Assembly (NCBI GenBank): GCA_964406605.1
Contig: CAYOSF010000009.1
Span: 62,001-126,000, forward strand
Length of the DNA stretch: 64,000 nucleotides
Reading direction: 5' to 3'
DNA from: CAYOSF01 sp964406605
GTDB lineage: Bacteria > Chloroflexota > Dehalococcoidia > DSTF01 > RBG-16-68-14
Shown: in pieces, positions 16,746-24,229 of the stretch
Numbering within the stretch: position 1 is the first letter of the stretch
Layout: each line of letters starts with the position of its first letter
Position numbers and translations under genes: made by a program
Notes under the pieces: model-generated
Databases searched by the model: none
Told to the model about the DNA's origin: nothing
What the model saw: only the letters and a program-made list of their open reading frames with translations

Positions 16746-17066
16746 ATGCTCCGCAGACTTGGCATGCTCTTCCCCTTCGCCCGCTATTGGGTTGAAGGGG
16801 CGAGCATGGAGCCCGATGTCTTACCGGGGGAGCGGGTGCTCGTCAACCGTGCCGCGTACTGGTTTGCTAAGCCCAGGCCGGGTGACCGAGTCGTCGTCCG
16901 CGACCCGCGGCAGCCCGACCGGTTGCTGCTCAAGCGCATCGACCGTCCGGCGGACTCCGGCGGCTGGATCGTGCTGGGCGACAACCGGGAGGCCAGCACG
17001 GACAGCAGGGAGTTCGGGTCGGTATCGCGGGAGCTGATCGTGGGGAAGGTCTGGTCCCGCTACTGA
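16746..17066 (+). CDS. sodX: Nickel superoxide dismutase maturation protease (S24/S26 type)
   Basis: The 106-residue protein is a minimal signal-peptidase-like protease. It has VEGASMEPDVLPGERVLVNR near residues 17-36, where the Ser is the nucleophile, LLLKRIDR near residue 60 with the general-base Lys, and GDNREASTDSREFG near residues 79-92. It lacks a clear membrane anchor, as expected for a protease that trims a cytoplasmic precursor. Its place 50 bases after sodN fits the usual sodN-sodX pair, and its job would be to cut before the His of the nickel hook. A strong hairpin terminator follows. Confidence 0.92.
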   Translation: MLRRLGMLFPFARYWVEGASMEPDVLPGERVLVNRAAYWFAKPRPGDRVVVRDPRQPDRLLLKRIDRPADSGGWIVLGDNREASTDSREFGSVSRELIVGKVWSRY

Positions 17067-17091
17067 GCTCGTCGGCAGCACTCAAGAACCA

Positions 17092-17120
17092 CGGAGGCCG
17101 GGCTCAACCCGGCCTCCGTT
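17092..17120 (+). terminator. Bidirectional hairpin terminator between sodX and the lipoprotein gene
   Basis: CGGAGGCCGGG (17092-17102) pairs perfectly with CCCGGCCTCCG (17108-17118) around a CTCAA loop, followed by TTCTC. It lies between convergent genes and can serve both. Confidence 0.7.
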
Positions 17121-17140
17121 CTCCATGATCGAGCGCTTTC

Positions 17141-18022
17141 CTAGAAGGCGGCGGCGGCCCTGCCGTCCATCGTGTCGGCCAGTTCCCGAGCGTCCACGCC
17201 CGGATCCTCGTCCAGCGGCCACATCACCATCAGCATCAGCATGCGCTCGCCGCGCACGAACATGTAGATGTCCATTCCGATGCCGTCCGGCACCTGCATC
17301 TCTTCCCCTGACAGGTCCGTTTCAACGTCGCCGAACTCTTCCCCGAAGCCGGCGATCAGCGTGTCGGAGAACGCCCCGAGATCGATCTCCATGTGGAAGG
17401 CTGCGCCCCCATCGCCCAGACCGGACGCGTCCAGGAATTGGAAGGCCTCCAGCCCCATGCCGAGGCCTTCCAGGTCCTCCATCTCGGCCAGGCCTTCCTC
17501 CGTCAGGTGCTGCAGGTCGCTGAGGTCGCCCAGTTCGTCGTCCATCGCCTCCGGCGGCAATGCCACCGCGGTCGACATGACCATTGATCCCATGTCGGTG
17601 CCGGTGGGGTCTCCCGTCGTGAACTGGCTGGCGGCCACCTCCATGGGCCCGTACTCCGTCGGAACCGAGAACGTGAAGTCGCCGAGCGGCGAGTAGTCCG
17701 CCGGCAGGTCGTCTGCCGTGATCAGGGCGGCGCTCAGGGACGGGTCGACGTCCTGGCTCAGTCCCGCCGGGCCGCCCGCCGCATCGAAGCCGCCCACCAG
17801 GTCGAACGGATTGAGCGCGCCAAACAGCGCCTCGCCCGCGCTGTCGCTGCTGTCCCCTATGTCGCTGACGGCCGCCGGTGGTTCCGCGGTCGGCTCCGCG
17901 GTGGGCGCTGCAGTCGGTTGCGATGCATCTCGTTCAACGCCGTCGTCAGTGCCGTCGCCGCCCGAGCAGGCTGCCGCGAGCAGGGCGAGCGGGACAATCG
18001 CGAGGACCAGTCTGCGGAACAT
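17141..18022 (-). CDS. Exported lipoprotein of unknown function
   Basis: The 293-residue protein begins with a type II signal peptide, MFRRLVLAIVPLALLAAACSG, whose lipobox LAAAC puts the lipidated Cys at residue 19. An acidic Pro/Thr/Glu-rich spacer (residues 20-55) follows, then a domain rich in Asp, Glu, Met and Gly without cysteines. I do not recognise the domain. It contains a repeated acidic pattern (LGDLSDLQHLTEEGLAEMEDLEGLG) and a C-terminal strand region with MFVRGERMLMLMVMWP. It is a single gene ending at a shared terminator. It is likely anchored on the outer face of the cytoplasmic membrane. Confidence 0.75.
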   Translation of the reverse strand: MFRRLVLAIVPLALLAAACSGGDGTDDGVERDASQPTAAPTAEPTAEPPAAVSDIGDSSDSAGEALFGALNPFDLVGGFDAAGGPAGLSQDVDPSLSAALITADDLPADYSPLGDFTFSVPTEYGPMEVAASQFTTGDPTGTDMGSMVMSTAVALPPEAMDDELGDLSDLQHLTEEGLAEMEDLEGLGMGLEAFQFLDASGLGDGGAAFHMEIDLGAFSDTLIAGFGEEFGDVETDLSGEEMQVPDGIGMDIYMFVRGERMLMLMVMWPLDEDPGVDARELADTMDGRAAAAF

Positions 18023-18130
18023 AGGCTGCTCCTTTCGTGGTTGCTGTGTGCTCCTCGCTATTCTCGGCTGCCGGAGGCGCGGCCTTTGACAGGCGACTTC
18101 TTCGGGATGCAGGCGGGTGGCGCGGTAGGA

Positions 18131-18769
18131 CTAGCCGGCCGTGGTTGCGGCGGCGTCCTTGGCCTTCGGGTAGGGGGGGAAGAGGGATTCCAGCTCCAGC
18201 CGGATCGGGTCGTCCGCGGGCAGGTAGGCGCTGAAGTCGCCGTCCGGCTCCGGGCGCGCCCGGCGACCCGTGTGACTGGCTTCCCTGATCTGGTCTTGGA
18301 GCAGCATCAAACCCTGGAGGAGCGACTCCGGTCGTGGGGGGCAGCCGGGGACATACACGTCGACCGGCGCTATCAAGTTGACACCAGGGACCGTGCTGTA
18401 CCCGAACGCGAACGGGCCGCCCATCGTTGCGCAGCCGCCGAACGCGATCACCCAGCGCGGCTCCGCCATCTGGAGATAGACGCGTCGCACGGCGGGACTC
18501 ATCTTCCAGGTCACCGTGCCCGCGACGATCATCAGGTCGGCTTGCCGGGGCGAGGCCCGGAATATCTCCGCGCCGAAACGGGCGAGATCGTAACGCGATG
18601 TGGCGGTCGCGATCATCTCGATGGCGCAGCAGGCGAGGCCGAACATCACCGGCCAGAGGGAGGAACTGCGCGCCCAGTTGAGCACCTGGTCGACTGAGCC
18701 GAGCAGAAGGTTGCTCTTGAGCTCGTCGTCGATGTCTGTCCCCGAAGGGAAAACCGTCTCTTGCGTCAT
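18131..18769 (-). CDS. NADH-quinone oxidoreductase subunit B-like protein (orphan)
   Basis: The 212-residue protein matches NuoB, the complex I subunit carrying cluster N2 near the quinone site. The four ligand cysteines are present: the pair in GLACCAIEM (residues 47-48), FGGCATMGG (113) and VPGCPPRPE (143). The C-terminal tail is longer than in most NuoB proteins. No other complex I gene is next to it, so it may be a dispersed nuoB copy, a subunit of a complex encoded elsewhere, or part of a NuoB-like hydrogenase module. The ATG at 18769 is clear but its ribosome site is weak. Confidence 0.87.
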   Translation of the reverse strand: MTQETVFPSGTDIDDELKSNLLLGSVDQVLNWARSSSLWPVMFGLACCAIEMIATATSRYDLARFGAEIFRASPRQADLMIVAGTVTWKMSPAVRRVYLQMAEPRWVIAFGGCATMGGPFAFGYSTVPGVNLIAPVDVYVPGCPPRPESLLQGLMLLQDQIREASHTGRRARPEPDGDFSAYLPADDPIRLELESLFPPYPKAKDAAATTAG

Positions 18770-18869
18770 CGTTCGCTCTTGGGGTCTACGAACCAGGCGT
18801 TCTTCACTTTACGGGGCCTTCGTTGCTTCGAGCAAGCCCGGCGGCCAGGGGTGATCGGCCTGGGGCTTC

Positions 18870-18899
18870 TGGACGCTATTCCGGACATCTGCCTATACT
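18870..18899 (+). promoter_or_regulatory. Possible promoter of the scaffoldin transcript
   Basis: TGGACG and TATACT are 18 bases apart. Transcription would start near 18906, giving a leader of about 350 bases that includes the inverted repeat at 18911-18938. Confidence 0.35.
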
Positions 18900-18910
18900 T
18901 ATGTCATCTA

Positions 18911-18938
18911 CACGTCTCCTGCGGGGAAGGGAGACGTG
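18911..18938 (+). repeat. Inverted repeat in the scaffoldin leader
   Basis: CACGTCTCC and GGAGACGTG are perfect complements with a ten-base loop, followed by ATTTAA. It could be an operator, a leader hairpin or an attenuator. Confidence 0.5.
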
Positions 18939-19164
18939 ATTTAACAGGCATTTGACACCGTTGCGACATGCCGACAACACCCTCGCTTAATACTGGGGGT
19001 GACCTTCTACTGAAGAGCTGTAGGGAAACAGACGCAACCTGAAGGGGGAGCAGGGCTCGAGATGGGCCGCCACTTCCCCTCGTGACTCACGACTCGCCCC
19101 GCAGAGTGCGGGCTTGAGAGCACGGACGCCTGAGAGCCCCAGCGTTACGTCTGCCAGGAGGTGG

Positions 19165-19206
19165 ACGTTGGGACATTAGGAAGGCGTGGTTGACTCGAAA
19201 GCAGCG
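19165..19206 (+). promoter_or_regulatory. Conserved leader block with upstream start codon, copy 1
   Basis: The block reads CGTTGGGA, a short gap, TAGGAAGG, GTGGTTGA and CGAAAGCAGCG. It is repeated with few changes at 35852-35890, before another cohesin/dockerin gene. In both, AGGAAGG is followed by a TTG that opens a frame starting Met-(Thr/Ile)-Arg-Lys-Gln-Arg. In both, the main gene is in the +1 frame relative to it. The frame here is 33 codons and overlaps the scaffoldin start. Confidence 0.5.
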
Positions 19207-19256
19207 CATCTTGGGCGCTCCCGAAGCCATCGGCGGATGCCCATGGGGGCGAACCC

Positions 19257-22200
19257 GTGACGGGGCGATCCTCGGGCGGGGCGTGGGTTGACCTCCTAGG
19301 TCCAGTTTGCCCGGATGCATCAACGGCGCGGGCGTACTCTCGCCTGCTGATTCTGGTCGTCGTCCTCGCGACGGCCGTTTCGTTGGCACTGCTCACGTTC
19401 TTCTCTGCTGAGCCCGTCGGAGGCCAGGAGCCCACGCCAACGGCGACGCCCACCACCCTCATGTACGTGGACCCAGCCACGCAGTCCGTCGCCGCGGGAG
19501 GCAATGTGGTGGTGGACGTGATGGTGGGCGACGTCGCGGACCTGGGCGCGTACGAGTTCGAGCTGGCCTTCGATCCCGCTGTGCTCAGCTTCGTCTCCAT
19601 CGCCAACGGGACCTTCCTGGGCAGCACGGGAAGAACTGTCACCTGTCTACCTCCTCAGTTGGACGCGGGCTCGGTGCGCTTCGGCTGCCTCACGCTGTCG
19701 CCGCCACCGCCCGCTGGGCCGACAGGGAGCGGCCTGCTGGCGACGGTGACGTTGGCGACGTCCTGTTCCGGAAGCAGTGCCCTGGACTTCACACTGGTCG
19801 GTCTGGCCGACACCCTGGGCACGGACATCCCGACACGAAGCCAGGGCGGTGACGCCTCCGTCGTCGGCGGCGACGTGTGCCCCACGCCCACACCTACGTC
19901 TACCCCCGGCCCGGTGACCGCGACCCCCACCCTGACGCCGACCCCGACCGGGCCGACGGCCACGGCGACGGGAACTCCCACACCGGCGGGCACGCCGACC
20001 CCCGTGCCGCAGCTCTGCGGACCGGCGACCGGCCCCGTCGCCTGCGTGCTGCCGGCTTCGCAGTCCACCTCGTCGGGCCACCTGTTCACCGTCCAGGTGG
20101 GCGTGGACAACGTGCAGAACCTGGGTACCTTCCAGTTCGAGCTCGTCTTCAACGACTTGCTCATTACTCCCGTCGATGTCGATCTCGGTCCGTTTCTCGG
20201 GAGCACCGGTCGGTCGGTCGTCTGCCTTCCTTCAATGGAGCATGACCGGGTCCAGGAGGCCTGCTCCACGTTGGGCGCTGCCCCACCGGGGCCGAACGGC
20301 TCCGGCATCCTGGCGGAGATCACGCTGCAAGCGCTGGATGGCGTGTTGGGGTTTTCGTCCCTGCACCTGGACAACGTGATCCTGGCGGACATCAAGAGTA
20401 CGGAATACCCCGGGGTGGGAACCCAGGACGGTGTCGTCGTGGTCATGGCTGGGCCCACGGCAACGCCGCCGCCTACACCCACTGCAACCGCGCCTTCCAC
20501 CCCCACGTCCACCCCGGGCGGGCCGACCGCGACCTCAACGGCGCCCGGGCCGACCGCTACGCCATCGGCCACGCCCTCGACGACCGTCCGCGTGGATCCT
20601 CCCACTCAGACTGTCGCTGAGGGTAACCAGGTTGTCGTCGATGTGGCGATCGATGGCGCCGCCGATCTCGGGGCCTACGAGTTCATTCTCGCCTTCGATC
20701 CCACCGTGCTGAGTTTCGTGGACGTGGCCGACGGCCCGTTCCTCGGTAGCACGGGACGGGCGGTCACCTGCCTGCCCCCGCAGCTAGACGTTGGGACCGT
20801 GCGCTTCGGCTGCACTACGACGGGAACTCCCTCCGGGCCGGACGGAAGCGGCGTGCTGGCGTCCGTGACGCTGGGCACATCCTGCGCCAGCGCCAGCTCC
20901 CTGACGCTGCCCCTCGTCGGCCTGGCCGATGCGCTCGGTACGGGCATTCCTGTCCGTTCCGAAGATGGGAGCGTGGAGGTGACCGGTACCACCGCCTGCC
21001 CAACGCCGGTACCTACCGCGACCCCCACTGCCACCAGCACGCCGACCGTCACAAACACTCCGGCGCCGGTCACCTCCACGCCGACGCGAACGGCAACCCC
21101 CACCACCGTGCTGACGCCGACACCGGCGCCTCTGTGTGGCACAGGCACCGACCTGGTCGTCTGTCTCCAGCCCGTCAGCCAGACGCTGCCTCAGGGGATG
21201 GAAACGGTCGTGCAAGTCGTAGTGGACCGGACGCCGGGGCTTGGAGCCTTTCAGTTCACGCTGACGTTCAACCCGGCTGTCGTATCCTTCACGGATGTCG
21301 CCGTTGGCCCGTTCCTGGGGAGCACCGGCCGGGTGGTCACCTGCATGGAGACGGCGGAGGATCTGGATTCGGTGCAGTTCGTGTGCAACACGCTCGGGCC
21401 TCAGCCACCGGGTCCCGTAGGCTCAGGGGTCCTGGCCACCGTGACGCTGAGCGGCGTTGCCCCGGGCCTCAGTCTCCTTTCGCTGCAGGACGTGATCTTG
21501 ACCAACGTAGCCGGGCTTCCCTACTCTCCTGTCTCGCTTCAAGGTGGCGCCGTCCTGGTGGGTCCGGCGCCGACACCAACGTCTTCTGCGACGCCCACGG
21601 CGGTCGTCACGCCCACGCCCACTGCATCGCCTACCGCCACGCTCTCGCCGACGCCGTGTCCGACCGAGGGGTGTCCCACGCCGACGATCACCCCGACACG
21701 GACCATCACGCCGACGCCAACCATCACTCGCACGCCGACCAAGACGCCGACCCGTACCCCCTCGCCGACGGCGACCGCCACGCCTGGTCCGCTCACGCTG
21801 CGGATTGCGCCTGCAATGCAGAGCGTGGCTATCGGCACCACGGCCACCGTGGACGTCGTGGTGGACAACGTGAGCAACCTGGGTGCGTTCCAGTTTACGC
21901 TTGCCTTCAACTCCACGCTCGCAGCCTTCGAGTCGATGCAGGTCGGCCCGTTCCTGGGCAGCACGGGGCGAAGCGTCGCCTGTCTGCCACCGATCGTGGG
22001 CCAGGGTGAAGTCGAGTACTCGTGCAACACGATCGGCTCTACGCCGCCGGGACCTAGCGGTTCCGGAGTGCTGGCCGTCGCTACCTTCCGCGGGCTCTCC
22101 GGCGGCTACTTGCCGCTGCACCTCTCGAACGTGATCTTGACCGACATCTCCAGCGCGTTGCTGGGGCCGCTCACGACGCAGGACGGCGCTCTGCTGATAA

Positions 22201-24032
22201 CGGCGGCCCCGACCGCCACCCCGACTCCCACCGCGACGCCGGGCGCCGGGGCGATGGCCGATCGGGTCGTTCCTCTCGCGCTGCGAGCGGCCAACATCAC
22301 CACCGAGGTCGTTGCCGGGGACCCCGCGGCTTCCCAGAGGCGGGTGCTTGCCCAGGATGCGCCGCAGGCCCCCAGCATGCAGAAGCTGCCTGTCATCCAG
22401 AATGAGTTCCTAGAGCGCCAGGGCAGCAAGATCCCGCCCCAGACCTGCCTGCAGGGCACGGACACCGGCGAGCTCCAGGAGGTCCTGAGCATCCCCATCC
22501 CGGTGGTTCCGGACCCGAAGAACCCGGAGGTGGACCAGGAGCTGGGCTCCTTCGAGTTTGAGCTGCACTACGACGAAGAGAAGGTCTGCGTGGAGCTCGA
22601 TCCGGGTCCCGCATGGCAGGCCATCGGTGCGGTCTGTTTCGTCGAGGATTCGACGAACTCTCAGCTCGAGGGTGTTGCCCGCATCGGTTGCGCCACCTTG
22701 GGCAAGGGCAGCTTCGTGGACACGGAGAGCGAGGAGGGCCGTATCCTCGCGAACATCACCGTCTACCCGCAGCCGGACCTCTATTCGCAGGCCAGACCCG
22801 TCCAGCGCAACGGCTTCCTGGTGCCGCTCATCAATGTAGGATGCGAGCTGGCCGATCTGCAGGGGCACCCAATCTCTGTCTTCTCGTGCGACGATGCGAG
22901 CGTGATCTTTCGCTATCTGGAGGGGGACGTCAACCCCGACTGTGCTGTCGATGTCATTGACCGGCAGTTGGTGGCCGGTCGTTTCGGTATCGGGAGGGGC
23001 TCCGCGCTGTACAGCGAGTTCTATGACCTGGAGCCTGCGCTTCGCCCCGACGGCGACATCGACATCAAGGATGTGGAGACGGTGTTTGGACGGAGCGGGA
23101 GCACCTGCGAGGAGCCCCATCCGGATCAGTCGCCTCCCACGAACGCGACGCCCACGCCCACCGCCACGGGCACGCCTCCCACGCCGACTGCGAGCGCCAC
23201 GCCGACGCCCACGATCAGCGCAACGCCCGCCGCGCCGACTGCAACGGGCACGTCGGCGACCAGCGTCACGCCCACGCCCACGATGAGCGCGACACCGGTC
23301 GTCCCCACCGCAACTGACACGCCCCCCGCGACGGCCACGTCCACTTCCGTTCCTGTGCCCACCCCCACTGCCACGACAGAGGTGGGTCCCACGCCGACCA
23401 CGACCGGTTCCGCCCCCACGGTGACGCCGCTTGGCACGGCTGCGACGGTCACACCTATCGCGACGCTCACGCCGACGGCCAGGGCTACGGCGACTCCCAC
23501 TGTCACCGTCACGGCGACGGCCACAGCAACCGTGACGCCGACGGCCGTCGCCACGCCAACTCCGACGCCCGCCGCCACACCCACACCGACGGTGACGCCG
23601 ACACCGAACCCGACTCCCACGCCCACTGCCAGCCCGACCGAGGTCGCTCCCACGCCGACCCCTTCGCCGTTGGCTACGCCGACGCCCACGGCAACCGTGA
23701 CGCCCACTCGGGCGGCGACCGCCACGCCGACGCGTACCGCAACCCCGACGCGTACCGCAACGGCGACGCCGGCCACCGCCACGCCGACGAGCACCGGAGC
23801 GCGCTTCCCGACATGGACGCCCACAGCGACGGCCAGTGCTACGCCCACGCCGACCCGGGAACGGGAGGTCGCGCCGGCCATCACAGCGCCGGTCTCGGGT
23901 CTCCCTGAAACAGGCGCCGGCGGCGCCGGCCGGGGCTGGCTCCTGCGTTCGCTGGCGGTGGCCGGCCTGGCCGGCGGACTCGCGCTCTTCCTCTCGTCCG
24001 TCCTCGTGCGGCGCTCCAGCATGAACGGGTAG
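19257..24032 (+). CDS. Scaffoldin-like multi-cohesin surface protein with LPETG sorting signal
   Basis: The 1591-residue protein has a signal/anchor helix at residues 29-48. Five cohesin-like domains lie at about 66-206, 256-398, 443-578, 627-768 and 846-983. Four share the motif FLGSTGR-x-V-x-C and the other reads the same with small changes; a second Cys follows about 14-18 residues later, suggesting one conserved disulfide. Thr-Pro linkers separate the domains. A divergent module (about 1044-1216) is closely related to the second half of the protein at 28987. A dockerin-like calcium-loop pair follows at 1221-1283, then a Thr-Pro stalk of about 250 residues. LPETG is at 1549-1553, followed by a hydrophobic helix and RR. 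Cohesins bind dockerins; LPxTG proteins are cut and anchored by sortases. It is thus a candidate primary scaffold for the dockerin proteins downstream. Start GTG 19257 lacks a strong ribosome site, so the exact N-terminus is uncertain. Confidence 0.85.
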   Translation: MTGRSSGGAWVDLLGPVCPDASTARAYSRLLILVVVLATAVSLALLTFFSAEPVGGQEPTPTATPTTLMYVDPATQSVAAGGNVVVDVMVGDVADLGAYEFELAFDPAVLSFVSIANGTFLGSTGRTVTCLPPQLDAGSVRFGCLTLSPPPPAGPTGSGLLATVTLATSCSGSSALDFTLVGLADTLGTDIPTRSQGGDASVVGGDVCPTPTPTSTPGPVTATPTLTPTPTGPTATATGTPTPAGTPTPVPQLCGPATGPVACVLPASQSTSSGHLFTVQVGVDNVQNLGTFQFELVFNDLLITPVDVDLGPFLGSTGRSVVCLPSMEHDRVQEACSTLGAAPPGPNGSGILAEITLQALDGVLGFSSLHLDNVILADIKSTEYPGVGTQDGVVVVMAGPTATPPPTPTATAPSTPTSTPGGPTATSTAPGPTATPSATPSTTVRVDPPTQTVAEGNQVVVDVAIDGAADLGAYEFILAFDPTVLSFVDVADGPFLGSTGRAVTCLPPQLDVGTVRFGCTTTGTPSGPDGSGVLASVTLGTSCASASSLTLPLVGLADALGTGIPVRSEDGSVEVTGTTACPTPVPTATPTATSTPTVTNTPAPVTSTPTRTATPTTVLTPTPAPLCGTGTDLVVCLQPVSQTLPQGMETVVQVVVDRTPGLGAFQFTLTFNPAVVSFTDVAVGPFLGSTGRVVTCMETAEDLDSVQFVCNTLGPQPPGPVGSGVLATVTLSGVAPGLSLLSLQDVILTNVAGLPYSPVSLQGGAVLVGPAPTPTSSATPTAVVTPTPTASPTATLSPTPCPTEGCPTPTITPTRTITPTPTITRTPTKTPTRTPSPTATATPGPLTLRIAPAMQSVAIGTTATVDVVVDNVSNLGAFQFTLAFNSTLAAFESMQVGPFLGSTGRSVACLPPIVGQGEVEYSCNTIGSTPPGPSGSGVLAVATFRGLSGGYLPLHLSNVILTDISSALLGPLTTQDGALLITAAPTATPTPTATPGAGAMADRVVPLALRAANITTEVVAGDPAASQRRVLAQDAPQAPSMQKLPVIQNEFLERQGSKIPPQTCLQGTDTGELQEVLSIPIPVVPDPKNPEVDQELGSFEFELHYDEEKVCVELDPGPAWQAIGAVCFVEDSTNSQLEGVARIGCATLGKGSFVDTESEEGRILANITVYPQPDLYSQARPVQRNGFLVPLINVGCELADLQGHPISVFSCDDASVIFRYLEGDVNPDCAVDVIDRQLVAGRFGIGRGSALYSEFYDLEPALRPDGDIDIKDVETVFGRSGSTCEEPHPDQSPPTNATPTPTATGTPPTPTASATPTPTISATPAAPTATGTSATSVTPTPTMSATPVVPTATDTPPATATSTSVPVPTPTATTEVGPTPTTTGSAPTVTPLGTAATVTPIATLTPTARATATPTVTVTATATATVTPTAVATPTPTPAATPTPTVTPTPNPTPTPTASPTEVAPTPTPSPLATPTPTATVTPTRAATATPTRTATPTRTATATPATATPTSTGARFPTWTPTATASATPTPTREREVAPAITAPVSGLPETGAGGAGRGWLLRSLAVAGLAGGLALFLSSVLVRRSSMNG
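23146..23880 (+). repeat. Thr-Pro-rich stalk-coding repeat region
   Basis: About 245 codons are built from short imperfect ACN-CCN-type units (Thr-Pro, Ala-Thr-Pro-Thr). It would form an extended, probably O-glycosylated stalk between the last folded domain and the LPETG signal. The low-complexity DNA also produces long spurious antisense frames. Confidence 0.85.
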
Positions 24033-24126
24033 GGATGGTGTCCGTTGGCGAGACGTTGGAGAGCGCGGTCTCGTACTGTGCCGGCCGGATCGTCTCACGC
24101 GATGGCTCGGCGGCTGTGAAACGCCT

Positions 24127-24155
24127 TTGCCAGGCGGGCAGCGTCGGCGTATAAT
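24127..24155 (+). promoter_or_regulatory. Strong sigma-70-type promoter
   Basis: TTGCCA (24127-24132) and a perfect TATAAT (24150-24155) are exactly 17 bases apart. Transcription would start near 24162, which excludes the TTG at 24161 as a start codon for the next gene. Confidence 0.7.
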
Positions 24156-24229
24156 AGTCCTTGCTTCCCTACCTCCTATCGCGGGCATCTGCTCGCCGAC
24201 GGGACGCGGTTCCCGTGGAAATCCCGCTC

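Larger units (their letters stand above)
18770..19256. other. Long leader region upstream of the scaffoldin gene
   Basis: This 487-base gap holds a possible promoter (TGGACG at 18870, TATACT at 18894, spacer 18). It also holds a perfect nine-base inverted repeat, CACGTCTCC (18911-18919) with GGAGACGTG (18930-18938), and a short upstream reading frame beginning at TTG 19190. I looked for cyclic-di-GMP and cobalamin riboswitch cores and did not find a convincing one. Confidence 0.45.

Noticed and set aside
18940..19160. A riboswitch upstream of the scaffoldin gene (cyclic-di-GMP or cobalamin).
   Set aside because: Fragments such as GGGAAACAGACGCAACC recall parts of known cores, but the required flanking motifs are missing.
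23146..23880. CRISPR-like or satellite array.
   Set aside because: The repetition follows codons for Thr-Pro in a continuous frame, with no regular spacers or exact repeats.
22410..24188. Long antisense frames (up to 592 codons) opposite the scaffoldin.
   Set aside because: They are Arg/Gly- or Val/Gly-rich mirror images of the Thr-Pro repeat DNA in high-GC sequence and have no domain content.
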